37,564 nucleotides of DNA from Burkholderia ambifaria (lineage in GTDB: Bacteria > Pseudomonadota > Gammaproteobacteria > Burkholderiales > Burkholderiaceae): positions 251 to 37,814 of the forward strand of contig NZ_LKPJ01000048.1 in assembly GCF_001443045.1 (NCBI RefSeq). The letters run 5' to 3'. The notes beneath the pieces are model-generated. The model was not told where the DNA came from and ran no database searches. It worked only from the letters and a program-made list of their open reading frames with translations. This document shows, piece after piece, positions 17,004 to 24,755 of this stretch. Position 1 is the stretch's first letter. Each line of letters opens with the position of its first letter. A program made the position numbers and the translations under genes.

Positions 17004-17690
17004 ATGACAGGCTACGATCGTCAGTCGATCTCGGATACGACCGCCAAAATCCTGCTCGAAGTGCAGGCGGTGCACTTCAACGCCGAAAAACCGTTCATCT
17101 TCACGTCCGGCTGGGCAAGCCCCGTCTACATCGACTGCCGCAAGCTGATCTCGTATCCGCGCGTGCGCCGTGCGCTGATGGAAATGGCGGAAACGACGAT
17201 CATGCGCGACGTCGGCTTCGAGCAGATCGACTCGGTGGCGGGCGGCGAGACGGCCGGCATCCCGTTCGCGGCATGGCTCGCGGACCGCATGATGGTGCCG
17301 ATGCAGTACGTGCGCAAAAAGCCGAAGGGTTTCGGCCGCAACGCGCAGATCGAGGGGCATCTGGAAGAAGGCTCGCGCGTGCTGCTGGTGGAAGACCTGA
17401 CGACCGACAGCCGCAGCAAGATCAACTTCGTCAACGCGCTGCGCACCGCGGGCGCGACGGTGAACCACTGCTTCGTGCTGTTCCACTACAACATCTTCAA
17501 GGAAAGCGTGTCGGTCCTGAAGGACATCGACGTCGACCTGCACGCGCTGGCGACGTGGTGGGACGTGCTGCGCGTCGCGAAGGCGTCGGGCTACTTCGAG
17601 ACCAAGACGCTCGACGAAGTCGAGAAGTTCCTGCACGCGCCGGCCGAGTGGTCGGCCGCGCACGGCGGTGCAACGGCCCCGAAGGAATGA
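17004..17690 (+). CDS. pyrE: orotate phosphoribosyltransferase
   Basis: A 228-residue enzyme that joins orotate to PRPP to make orotidine monophosphate in pyrimidine synthesis. The PRPP-binding motif is clear (RVLLVEDLTTDSRS, near residues 128-141), as are FTSGWASPVYIDCRKLIS near the N-terminus and the GGETAGIPFA segment. Two ATGs compete, at 16998 and 17004. The AAGGA ribosome site at 16993-16997 directly abuts the first but is about 7 bases from the second, so I prefer 17004. The gene is alone, followed by a strong terminator. Confidence 0.95.
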   Translation: MTGYDRQSISDTTAKILLEVQAVHFNAEKPFIFTSGWASPVYIDCRKLISYPRVRRALMEMAETTIMRDVGFEQIDSVAGGETAGIPFAAWLADRMMVPMQYVRKKPKGFGRNAQIEGHLEEGSRVLLVEDLTTDSRSKINFVNALRTAGATVNHCFVLFHYNIFKESVSVLKDIDVDLHALATWWDVLRVAKASGYFETKTLDEVEKFLHAPAEWSAAHGGATAPKE

Positions 17691-17728
17691 CGCCGCGCCG
17701 GCACGCAGGCCGGCACCCTGGCTGAAAG

Positions 17729-17761
17729 AGCCGCTCGCCCGATCGCGAGCGGCTTTTTTTC
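17729..17761 (+). terminator. rho-independent terminator of pyrE
   Basis: AGCCGCTCGC (17729-17738) pairs perfectly with 17745-17754 around a 6-nt loop and is followed by a run of T to 17760. It lies 39 bases after the pyrE stop codon. Confidence 0.93.
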
Positions 17762-17930
17762 GTCGGTCGATCCGCATCAGGGTCGGTCCGAATCGCGGGC
17801 CACGGCATGCATCGCTCATCGAACCCTAATGCTAGACTTGATCCATCGCCGCCATCAGCTGCACGGCCAACGCACAACGCCAACAACGCCGGGAGCATCG
17901 GTCCGGCCCACGTGACGGGAGAAGCGCCAT

Positions 17931-18533
17931 ATGCGTGTGGATCGCCGGATCACTTCGCCTGCGTCCCCGGGTCGTCCGTCTCCGTTCATCGCCGCCCTTC
18001 TCGGCGCCGCCGCTTGCGCGGCGTTCGCCGCCCTGCCCGCCCGGGCTGAAGGCCCGTTCACCGTGTCGAGCAACGAGCTGACGCCCGGCGGGCGCGTCGG
18101 CGCCGCGAACGTGTTCGACCGCGGCGACTGCAAGGGCGAAAACCGGTCGCCGCAGCTGAGCTGGCGCAATCCACCGCCCGGCACGCGCAGCTACGCGATC
18201 ACGATCTTCGATCCCGATGCACCGGGGCACGGCTGGTGGCACTGGGCCGTCGCCGGCATCCCGGCGAGCGTCACGAGCCTGCCGGCCGATGCGAGCGCGT
18301 CGGGCTTCCTGCGGCGCATCGGCGCGAGCGAGGCACGCAACGACTTCGGGATCGACGGCTACGGCGGACCCTGCCCGCCGCCCGGCAAGCCGCACCGCTA
18401 CGTGATCACCGTCTATGCGCTGAAAGGTACGGACCTGCGCGTCGCGCAAGGGCGCCCCGCCCCGATGTTCGAGCACGAGATCGGCACGCTGACGATCGGC
18501 ACCGCGCAACTCACGGTCAACTACGGGCAGTAA
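17931..18533 (+). CDS. exported YbhB/YbcL-type PEBP-family protein
   Basis: A 200-residue member of the phosphatidylethanolamine-binding (Raf-kinase-inhibitor-like) family. The first ~40 residues are a long signal peptide (Arg-rich start, hydrophobic AALLGAAACAAFAAL, then ARAEG). The conserved ligand-pocket motifs follow: NRSPQLSWRNPPPGTRSYAITIFDPDAP, then GWWHWAVAGIP and YGGPCPPPGKPHRY. Family members bind small anionic ligands; the bacterial role is not established. GGGAGAAG lies 7 bases upstream of the ATG. A -10-like TAGACT is at 17833-17838. It is not obviously linked to pyrE, from which a terminator separates it. Confidence 0.88.
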   Translation: MRVDRRITSPASPGRPSPFIAALLGAAACAAFAALPARAEGPFTVSSNELTPGGRVGAANVFDRGDCKGENRSPQLSWRNPPPGTRSYAITIFDPDAPGHGWWHWAVAGIPASVTSLPADASASGFLRRIGASEARNDFGIDGYGGPCPPPGKPHRYVITVYALKGTDLRVAQGRPAPMFEHEIGTLTIGTAQLTVNYGQ

Positions 18534-18584
18534 CGAGCGTCGGGCGCCGGGCATCGCGCGCCGCCGCACGGCGGTTGCCTGCCG

Positions 18585-18639
18585 CGAAATGACGTACTCC
18601 GCGCCCGCGCGCTTTCCCGTCATTTCGGCTTGCTAGACT
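18585..18639 (+). promoter_or_regulatory. inverted repeat and promoter upstream of the flavodoxin gene
   Basis: CGAAATGACG at 18585-18594 recurs as a perfect inverted copy at 18618-18627, with 23 bases between. TAGACT at 18634-18639 is a plausible -10, so the right arm lies in the -35/-10 spacer, as for a repressor site. There is no T-run after the right arm, which argues against a terminator. Confidence 0.45.
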
Positions 18640-18750
18640 CGTCGTCACCGGTCGCGGCGCCACGCCGCATCCGTCGCGTCGCCCGCCGGCGACGCGTGAC
18701 GCGGCGCGCCGCTGCGGCCGCCGTTTCCGTTCCTTTCCGGAGAACGCTTC

Positions 18751-19323
18751 ATGTCGAACATCGTCATCGTCTATCACAGCGGCTATGGTCACACGCAGAA
18801 ACTGGCCGAGGCCGTGCACGCGGGCGCGCAGGACGCCGGCGCGACCGTACGCCTGCTCGCCGTCGGCGACGTCGACGACGCGGGCTGGGCCGCGCTCGAC
18901 GCCGCGGACGCGATCGTCTTCGGCGCGCCGACCTACATGGGCGGACCATCGGCGCAGTTCAAGCAATTCGCCGATGCAACGTCGAAAGCGTGGTTCACGC
19001 AGAAATGGAAGGACAAGATCGCCGCGGGCTTCACGAACTCCGCGACGATGAACGGCGACAAGTTCTCGACAATTCAATATTTCGTCACGCTGTCGATGCA
19101 GCATGGGATGGTGTGGGTCGGCACGAGCCTGATGCCGGCCAACTCGAAGGCGGCCACGCGCAACGACATCAACTACCTGGGTGGCTCGACGGGCCTGCTC
19201 GCGCAGTCGCCGGCGGATGCGACGCCCGACGAAGGCCCGCTGCCGGGCGACCTCGAGACCGGAAAGGCATTCGGCCGGCGCGTTGCCGAAGCGACCGCCC
19301 GTTGGGTCGCCGGCCGCGGCTGA
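18751..19323 (+). CDS. WrbA-like flavodoxin-family NAD(P)H:quinone oxidoreductase
   Basis: A 190-residue flavodoxin-fold protein. The FMN phosphate loop is at the N-terminus (IVYHSGYGHTQKLAEAV), with the second FMN contact at FGAPTYMGGPSAQFK near residue 65 and the NYLGGSTGL segment near 146. WrbA-type enzymes reduce quinones by two electrons and protect against oxidative or electrophile stress. It is shorter and more divergent than E. coli WrbA, so I give no symbol. The ribosome site is TTCCGGAGAA before the ATG. A perfect inverted repeat upstream hints at its own regulation. Confidence 0.87.
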   Translation: MSNIVIVYHSGYGHTQKLAEAVHAGAQDAGATVRLLAVGDVDDAGWAALDAADAIVFGAPTYMGGPSAQFKQFADATSKAWFTQKWKDKIAAGFTNSATMNGDKFSTIQYFVTLSMQHGMVWVGTSLMPANSKAATRNDINYLGGSTGLLAQSPADATPDEGPLPGDLETGKAFGRRVAEATARWVAGRG

Positions 19324-19364
19324 ACACGCCCGAACGCCCGCGCCGGCGAGCGCCAAAGGGACAC

Positions 19365-19391
19365 AAGACGGCCCGCGGGTCGTCTTTTTTT
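19365..19391 (+). terminator. rho-independent terminator of the flavodoxin gene
   Basis: AAGACGGCCC (19365-19374) pairs with 19377-19386 with one G-U pair, followed by a run of T to 19391. It lies 42 bases after the stop codon. Confidence 0.8.
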
Positions 19392-19426
19392 CGCCCCGTG
19401 CGGTGCAGGCCCGCCGGATGACGTCT

Positions 19427-19432
19427 TAAAAT
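19427..19432 (+). promoter_or_regulatory. candidate -10 element of argC
   Basis: TAAAAT at 19427-19432 sits between the upstream terminator and argC, 48 bases before the start codon. No strong -35 is visible. Confidence 0.4.
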
Positions 19433-19479
19433 GGCGGTTTCAGGGCGCCGCGGCTCCCGTTTCATTCAGTGAGAGCGAA

Positions 19480-20430
19480 ATGAGCACCAAAGTTTTTGTC
19501 GACGGCCAGGAAGGTACGACCGGCCTCAAGATCTTCGAATACCTGTCGGCGCGCAACGACATCGAGATCCTGCGCATCGATGAAGCGAAGCGCAAGGATG
19601 TCGATGAGCGCCGCCGCCTGATCAACGCGTCGGACGTCACGTTCCTGTGCCTGCCGGACGTCGCGTCGCGCGAATCGGCATCGCTGGTCGAGAACCCGAA
19701 CACGACGCTGATCGATGCGAGCACCGCGTTCCGCACGAACGACGACTGGGCGTACGGCCTGCCGGAACTGACCCGCGCGCAGCGCGAGAAGATTCGCACG
19801 TCGAAGCGCATCGCCGTGCCGGGCTGCCACGCATCGGCCTTCGTGCTCGCGATGCGTCCGCTCGTCGACGCGGGCATCGTCGCGCCGACCTTCGCCGCGC
19901 ACAGCTACTCGATCACCGGCTACAGCGGCGGCGGCAAGTCGATGATCGCCGAATACGAAAACGCGGCGCCGGGCGGCAAGCTCGCGAGCCCGCGTCCGTA
20001 TGCGCTCGCACTCGCACACAAGCACCTGCCGGAAATGGCCGCACACACGGGCCTCGCGCACGCGCCGATCTTCACGCCGATCGTCGGGCCGTTCCTGAAG
20101 GGCCTCGCCGTGACGACCTACTTCTCGCCTGAACAGCTCGCGAAACGCGCGACGCCGCAGGACGTGCAGCGCGTGTTCGCCGAATACTACGCGGACGAAC
20201 CGTTCGTGCGTGTCGCGCCGTTCAACGCGGATGCGAATCTCGACAGCGGCTTCTTCGACGTGCAGGCGAACAACGACACGAACCGTGTCGACCTGTTCGT
20301 GTTCGGCAACGAAGAGCGGTTCGTCACAGTCGCGCGCCTCGACAACCTGGGCAAGGGTGCATCGGGCGCCGCGATCCAGTGCATGAACCTCAACATCGGT
20401 GCCGCCGAGGATACGGGCCTCAAGCGCTGA
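19480..20430 (+). CDS. argC: N-acetyl-gamma-glutamyl-phosphate reductase, type 2
   Basis: A 316-residue NADPH-dependent reductase that converts N-acetyl-glutamyl phosphate to the semialdehyde in arginine synthesis. It is the shorter type 2 ArgC: VFVDGQEGTTGLKIFEYL at the start binds NADPH, the catalytic Cys116 lies in AVPGCHASA, and GYSGGGKSMIAEYE follows. The GAGAGCGAA ribosome site precedes the ATG by a few bases. No other arg gene is in the window, so it is an isolated biosynthetic gene here with its own promoter and terminator. Confidence 0.95.
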   Translation: MSTKVFVDGQEGTTGLKIFEYLSARNDIEILRIDEAKRKDVDERRRLINASDVTFLCLPDVASRESASLVENPNTTLIDASTAFRTNDDWAYGLPELTRAQREKIRTSKRIAVPGCHASAFVLAMRPLVDAGIVAPTFAAHSYSITGYSGGGKSMIAEYENAAPGGKLASPRPYALALAHKHLPEMAAHTGLAHAPIFTPIVGPFLKGLAVTTYFSPEQLAKRATPQDVQRVFAEYYADEPFVRVAPFNADANLDSGFFDVQANNDTNRVDLFVFGNEERFVTVARLDNLGKGASGAAIQCMNLNIGAAEDTGLKR

Positions 20431-20450
20431 TCCCGCTTGCACGCGATGCA

Positions 20451-20478
20451 AAGCCGGCCGCTGGCCGGCTTTTTATTT
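20451..20478 (+). terminator. rho-independent terminator of argC
   Basis: AAGCCGGCC (20451-20459) and its perfect complement at 20463-20471 close a 3-nt loop, with T-rich sequence after. It lies 21 bases after the argC stop. Confidence 0.93.
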
Positions 20479-20858
20479 ATCCGCATCAGGCAATATATAA
20501 AATCCGGATAGCGCATTTACAAATATTTACAAGCTTTCCGTTGCGCGATTAGCCGTGAATTAATTTCGCCCTTTTTTCTCCAGTCAATCCCGAATAGGGA
20601 TAAACCGGATACCGCCGCTTTAAACACTACCGTTATACGCGGGAGGGCCGCGAGAGCCGAACGCGCGTGGCATCCGCCCCACTTCAGCAGCACTCTACCA
20701 CCCTCCGTCCGTTTTAATTCTTACTGAAAGCCCCAATCCGCAAGGATTCATGACTCGCCTTTTGTTTCAATCGCCTTTTTTAGACGAGTTCATCAATTGA
20801 CAGCAAAAATCCGGGCAGCGACATTAGCTCGCACAATTAAACGACTGGAGACAGCGGC
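20479..20858. other. long AT-richer intergenic region before the lipoprotein genes
   Basis: About 380 bases without a gene, noticeably less GC-rich than its surroundings. It contains TTTACA-N4-TTTACA (20516-20531), a short ATCCC/GGGAT hairpin around 20585-20600, and a good -35 TTGACA at 20797-20802 followed 18 bases later by a weak -10 (ACATTA). That promoter would give the lipoprotein gene a short leader of about 30 bases. I find no open frame with a recognisable product. Confidence 0.5.
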
Positions 20859-22277
20859 ATGTCGCACGCCTTATCGAAGGGGGTGGCAACGGCCTTTGCC
20901 ATCGCACCTTTCCTGATTGCCTGTGGTGGTGGAGACGGCGGCTCGCCCGCGCCGATCGACGCCCCCCAATGTTCCGGATCGAGCTGCGGCACGCAAGGGC
21001 CACCGCCGTCGCAGCCCGTCAACGGCGCGCTGTGCCCGGCCGATGCCGACATCGTGAAGAGCACGTACCTCGGCGGCGCCGGTAGCGGCGAGATCGTCAG
21101 CGTCAACATCGACGCGGTCGCGATGACGTACACGCTCAAGTGGCTCGAATCGCCGATTCCGCTCGCGACCGGCACGGTCACGCCGAGCCGCGCTGGCACC
21201 ACGATCACCGGCAAGGTCGCCCACCCGCCGACCGGCACGCTGCCGACCGCGGAACAGACGCGCTGCGCCTTCGTCCTCACGCCGGGTTCGGGCACGGCAC
21301 CGAACGGCTCGACCTATTCGACGGCCGCCGACTTCAACCAGGCGAACCCGCCGATGCTGCTGGTCGGCATGGGTGTCGCGGGCGGCGGCATCCCCGGCGC
21401 GACGGTGCAGTACGACGGGCTGACGATCGTCCCGGGCGTGATCCAGAACGTCGGCCAGGTGCCGAACCGCCACTTCGACTTCTATCCGTTCCTCGGCTTT
21501 GCGAACACGACGACCGATCTCTCGAAGCTGCCGGGCACCTACAACGCGCTGATCTACCACCTCGTGCCGTCGGGCAATTACGCGACCAAGGGCACGAATT
21601 CGAGCGAGACGTTCGATGCGAACGGCGCATGCACGTCGACGAATGCCGGCGGCTGCCAGACGACCGGCAATCCGTGGACGGTGAACGCGGCGGGCGGCTA
21701 CCTCGACAGCACGAAGGCACCGCAGATCCTGCCGCAGACGTCGCTGCCGATCGTCGGCGCGACCGGCAAGTCGGCGACCGCGCACATGGTGATCGGCCAG
21801 TTGAACGGCGCGACCGTGCCGGTGGTCGTGCGCACGGGCAATGTGAATCTCGGCACGCCGCCGCTGCATACCGACGCGCAGGTCGACGATGAATCGGGCA
21901 TCGCGGTGCTCGGCGTGGCGAGCGCAATCCAGTCGGGCGCGATCGACGGCGGCTACGCGGGCGCGGATTCGAACTTCAAGTACACGGCAGCACTGATCCG
22001 CGGCAGCAACGCGTCGTTCATCAACCCGACCACGCAAGCCGAGGAAGACGCCTTCACGCTCGACTACGGCCAGGGAACACCGGGCCTGCTGAACACGACG
22101 ACAACGCCGGCGAGCGGTGCGACCTACTCGTCCGCATCGGGCGTGGTGATCGCGACGGGCGGCCTGTATGCGGCGCTGATCCAGGGCACGGTGAACGGCG
22201 GCGTCACGTCGACGTCGGCGAACTCGAGCACGTCGTCGGCACCGTACTTCGGCGTGGGCGCGCAGATCAGCAAGTAA
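20859..22277 (+). CDS. surface lipoprotein, DUF2957-like (first of two)
   Basis: A 472-residue lipoprotein precursor. The signal peptide ends in a lipobox (FLIAC), making Cys22 the lipidated residue, followed by a Gly-rich tether. The mature protein is rich in Gly, Thr, Ser and Ala and looks beta-rich and secreted. It shares a clear set of motifs with the next gene (GGAGSGE, ESPxPxxTGTVTPxRAGT, GVAGGxIPG, YPFxGF, TDxxKxxGTY), so the two are paralogs. I believe this is the Burkholderia family DUF2957, function unknown. The ribosome site is CTGGAGACAG, 8 bases before the ATG. It stands 154 bases ahead of its paralog. Confidence 0.75.
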   Translation: MSHALSKGVATAFAIAPFLIACGGGDGGSPAPIDAPQCSGSSCGTQGPPPSQPVNGALCPADADIVKSTYLGGAGSGEIVSVNIDAVAMTYTLKWLESPIPLATGTVTPSRAGTTITGKVAHPPTGTLPTAEQTRCAFVLTPGSGTAPNGSTYSTAADFNQANPPMLLVGMGVAGGGIPGATVQYDGLTIVPGVIQNVGQVPNRHFDFYPFLGFANTTTDLSKLPGTYNALIYHLVPSGNYATKGTNSSETFDANGACTSTNAGGCQTTGNPWTVNAAGGYLDSTKAPQILPQTSLPIVGATGKSATAHMVIGQLNGATVPVVVRTGNVNLGTPPLHTDAQVDDESGIAVLGVASAIQSGAIDGGYAGADSNFKYTAALIRGSNASFINPTTQAEEDAFTLDYGQGTPGLLNTTTTPASGATYSSASGVVIATGGLYAALIQGTVNGGVTSTSANSSTSSAPYFGVGAQISK

Positions 22278-22431
22278 CGAGCGGGGACGCGGCGGCGAGC
22301 GGTTCGCCGCCGCGGGATGCAGGGAAGGCACGACACGACGGCGTCCGGCACGGCGCGGGCAGCACGGCACGAACAACAGAAGCGGTCGACAGGGAGCCGG
22401 CCGCCTGACAAGACAAATCCGGAGGAGCAAC

Positions 22432-23673
22432 ATGAAGCGCAACCTCATTCTGGTGGCGGCCCTTGCCGCCCCCCTTCTTTCCGCATGCGGCGGTGGCGGC
22501 GACAATCCGCCTCCGCTCGTCGAAGACCGGCTGTGCCCGGCATCGCTCGACTACAGCACCGTGTTTACGGGCGGTGCGGGCAGCGGCGAACTGGCCAAGG
22601 TCCAGCTCGACACGACCAAGATGACCTGGCAGGTCACCTATGTCGAATCGCCGGTGCCGCAAACGACCGGCACCGTCACACCGACGCGCGCAGGCACCGT
22701 GGACAGCGGCACGCTCACGCAGGAAACGCTGCTGCCGACCAACAAACTCAACCAGTGCGCGTTCCGCCTGAACGGGGCAAGCCTCGATGCGTCGCGTCCG
22801 GCGCGCATCTTCGTCGGCTTCGGCGTCGCGGGCGGCACGATCCCCGGCAAGGAGATCCAGTTCGGCGGCGTGCTCGGCCAGGCTGCCGTGCCCGACACGA
22901 AATTCCCGTACTACCCGTTCATCGGCTTCTCGTCGATCGAAACCGACATCACGAAGGTCGCGGGCACGTACAGCCACGTCGGCTTCGGCGAAGTGCCGTC
23001 GCAGAACTTCGCGTCGGCGTCGATCGACGCGAAGGTGACGATCAACGCGGACGGCACCTGGACCAAGTGCGACTCGACCGGCCAGTTCGCCGGCGGCGCG
23101 TGCACGCAGCAGGGCACGAACTTCGTGCAGTCGGCCGACGGCAGCGGTGCGTTCCAGTCGAACAACTATGCGAGCCAGCTGAAGCCGACGCTGTCGGCGA
23201 CGCCGCAGGGCAAGGGCTTCATGATCGTCGGCAAGCTGCGCAACCAGCTGGTGCCGATTCTCGTGCGCACGGGTGTCGCGAACCCGAACCCGACGCCGGA
23301 CAGCAACGGCGTGCCGGGCCTGACCGCCGACGACGAATCGAGTATCTCGATCCTCGCACCGCAGACCGCCATCGCGGCCGGCTCGCAGAACGGCGAGTAC
23401 ATCGGCGTCGACAGCCAGTTCGACTACCGGACCACCGCGCTGATCAACAACCAGGCGACGCTGCTCGATCCGTTCCAGCCGTCGCAGGCCTCGCTCGCGA
23501 CCGCGCTCGACCTGGACTACACGCAGAAGGTGCCGGGCACGGTCACGACGATCCATACGGGTTCGGGCAGCACGTCGCCGACCGGCAAGTTCATCTTCAC
23601 GGGTGGCGTGTTCGGTTTCCTCGACAACGCGGGTTCGACGCCGTATTTCACGATCGGCGCGTTCGTCCAGTAA
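22432..23673 (+). CDS. surface lipoprotein, DUF2957-like (second of two)
   Basis: A 413-residue lipoprotein precursor with a textbook signal peptide and lipobox (PLLSAC; lipidated Cys19) and a Gly-rich linker. It is a diverged tandem paralog of the preceding gene, shorter by about 60 residues, with matching Gly/Thr-rich motifs and the same overall order. Residue +2 after the Cys is Gly, not Asp, so outer-membrane sorting is expected. A strong GGAGGAG ribosome site precedes the ATG. The OmpW-like gene starts 16 bases after this stop, so the two are almost certainly co-transcribed. The function is unknown; a cell-envelope role is inference from context. Confidence 0.78.
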   Translation: MKRNLILVAALAAPLLSACGGGGDNPPPLVEDRLCPASLDYSTVFTGGAGSGELAKVQLDTTKMTWQVTYVESPVPQTTGTVTPTRAGTVDSGTLTQETLLPTNKLNQCAFRLNGASLDASRPARIFVGFGVAGGTIPGKEIQFGGVLGQAAVPDTKFPYYPFIGFSSIETDITKVAGTYSHVGFGEVPSQNFASASIDAKVTINADGTWTKCDSTGQFAGGACTQQGTNFVQSADGSGAFQSNNYASQLKPTLSATPQGKGFMIVGKLRNQLVPILVRTGVANPNPTPDSNGVPGLTADDESSISILAPQTAIAAGSQNGEYIGVDSQFDYRTTALINNQATLLDPFQPSQASLATALDLDYTQKVPGTVTTIHTGSGSTSPTGKFIFTGGVFGFLDNAGSTPYFTIGAFVQ

Positions 23674-23689
23674 GCGGAGACAAGCCGTG

Positions 23690-24523
23690 ATGAAGAAGAC
23701 CCTTCTCTGCGCGGCGGCCGGCGCCGCCACCCTGGCGCCGCTCGCGGCGCACGCGCAGAGCGCCGGCAGCAACGTCGTCACGCTCGGCTGGTTCCACGTG
23801 ATGCCGCAGCAGAGCAGCACGCCGATGACGACCAACGTCGCGCCGACGCCGATCAACACGCCGCTGCGGCTGCCGCCGTCGTTCACGTCGCCGGGCACGG
23901 GGCTGCGTACGAGCGGCGCGGATACGGTCGGCCTGACGGTCAGCCACTTCCTGACCGACCACATCGCGGTCACGTCGGTGGCCGGCGTGCCGCCGGTGTT
24001 CAAGGTGTCGGGCCAGGGCACGATCAAGCCACCGGGACCTGCCGGCGCGCTCGGCACACAGAACATCGGGCTCGCATCGGTGAACCCGATCGTGAAGAGC
24101 GTGCGGCAGTGGAGCCCGGCGGTGCTGCTGCAGTACTACTTCGGGCAGGCGACCGCGAAATTCCGGCCGTTCCTCGGCCTCGGCGTGTCGTACAACTGGT
24201 TCAGCGACCTGCAGCTCAACACGAACTTCATCAAGCAGACGCAGGACAACCTCGGCGCGATTCTCGCGGCGGGCGCGGGCAAGCCGGGTACGACATCGGT
24301 GGAAGCGAAGGCGTCGTCGTCATGGCAGCCGGTGTTCAACGCGGGCCTGCAGTACAACATGACCGAGCATTTCGGGCTGATCGCGTCGGTGACCTACATC
24401 CCGCTGAAGACGACGTCGACGGTGACGATCAAGGCGGCCGACGGCACGGTGCTCTCCGAGTCGAAATCGGACCTGAAGGCCGATCCGATCATCAGCTATG
24501 TCGGAATGACCTACAAGTTCTGA
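23690..24523 (+). CDS. OmpW-family outer membrane protein
   Basis: A 277-residue outer-membrane beta-barrel precursor. The signal peptide MKKTLLCAAAGAATLAPLAAHA is cut before QSAGSN. The mature chain has the alternating pattern of an eight-stranded barrel, with OmpW-like segments: GLTVSHFLTDHIAV, the PAVLLQYYF strand, FRPFLGLGVSYNWFSD, and the C-terminal strand ending in Phe (ISYVGMTYKF) for BAM recognition. OmpW proteins form narrow hydrophobic channels for small molecules. It is larger than E. coli OmpW (about 210 residues) owing to long loops. It is directly linked to the second lipoprotein gene. Confidence 0.88.
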   Translation: MKKTLLCAAAGAATLAPLAAHAQSAGSNVVTLGWFHVMPQQSSTPMTTNVAPTPINTPLRLPPSFTSPGTGLRTSGADTVGLTVSHFLTDHIAVTSVAGVPPVFKVSGQGTIKPPGPAGALGTQNIGLASVNPIVKSVRQWSPAVLLQYYFGQATAKFRPFLGLGVSYNWFSDLQLNTNFIKQTQDNLGAILAAGAGKPGTTSVEAKASSSWQPVFNAGLQYNMTEHFGLIASVTYIPLKTTSTVTIKAADGTVLSESKSDLKADPIISYVGMTYKF

Positions 24524-24581
24524 CGTCGGGGAAGGGAAAGGGACGAAGGACGAATGGATGGCCCGCGGCAAAATCGCGGGC

Positions 24582-24642
24582 AAAAAAAAGCCCGCCTAAG
24601 AGGCGGGCTGAATCCATATCAGAGGAGACATGGAGGAGACAG
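24582..24642 (-). ncRNA. putative small RNA with anti-Shine-Dalgarno motifs
   Basis: On the minus strand a short transcription unit is visible without any coding frame. It would make an RNA of about 60 nt. The 5' end carries two CU-rich motifs, CUGUCUCCUCC and UGUCUCCUCU. The second lies in the 12-nt loop (24618-24629) of a 5-bp hairpin (24630-24634 with 24613-24617). The 3' end is a strong terminator: AGCCCGCCT pairs with AGGCGGGCT around 3 nt, followed by eight T. A loop-displayed UCCUCC-type motif plus a terminator hairpin is the layout of anti-SD small RNAs such as the CUCCUCC-motif 'cuckoo' RNAs of other proteobacteria; homology to those is not claimed. It may already be listed among Burkholderia sRNAs. 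Confidence 0.6.
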
Positions 24643-24647
24643 GTGTA

Positions 24648-24676
24648 ACTATAGCGAATCAGTTTCCGCATTGCAA
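24648..24676 (-). promoter_or_regulatory. sRNA promoter, TTGCAA-N17-TATAGT
   Basis: On the minus strand the -35 hexamer TTGCAA (24676 to 24671) and the -10 hexamer TATAGT (24653 to 24648) are exactly 17 bases apart. Each hexamer differs from the sigma-70 consensus by two bases or fewer. Transcription would start near 24640-24642, just before the anti-SD motif. This is among the best sigma-70-type promoters in the window, and no protein-coding gene lies behind it. Confidence 0.65.
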
Positions 24677-24755
24677 CATTTCCGTAGAGAAAATAAGGAT
24701 TTTCCCTTGAACGAGCACTCTAGATTACTAGATGGAATCTGACCCCCTGTTGTTC

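Noticed and set aside
20859..24523. Type VI/usher-like or autotransporter secretion locus
   Set aside because: The Gly/Thr-rich lipoproteins suggested it, but there is no usher, chaperone, ATPase or passenger domain nearby.
24561..24581. Hairpin GCCCGCG/CGCGGGC as plus-strand terminator of the OmpW gene
   Set aside because: It is followed by eight A, not T, so it is not a standard plus-strand terminator. It may only flank the sRNA terminator.
24630..24710. Plus-strand 26-codon open frame starting METGVTI with a good upstream AGGAG
   Set aside because: Its start is the reverse side of the sRNA's anti-Shine-Dalgarno motif, which explains the apparent ribosome site. No promoter faces that way, and the residues have no recognisable pattern.
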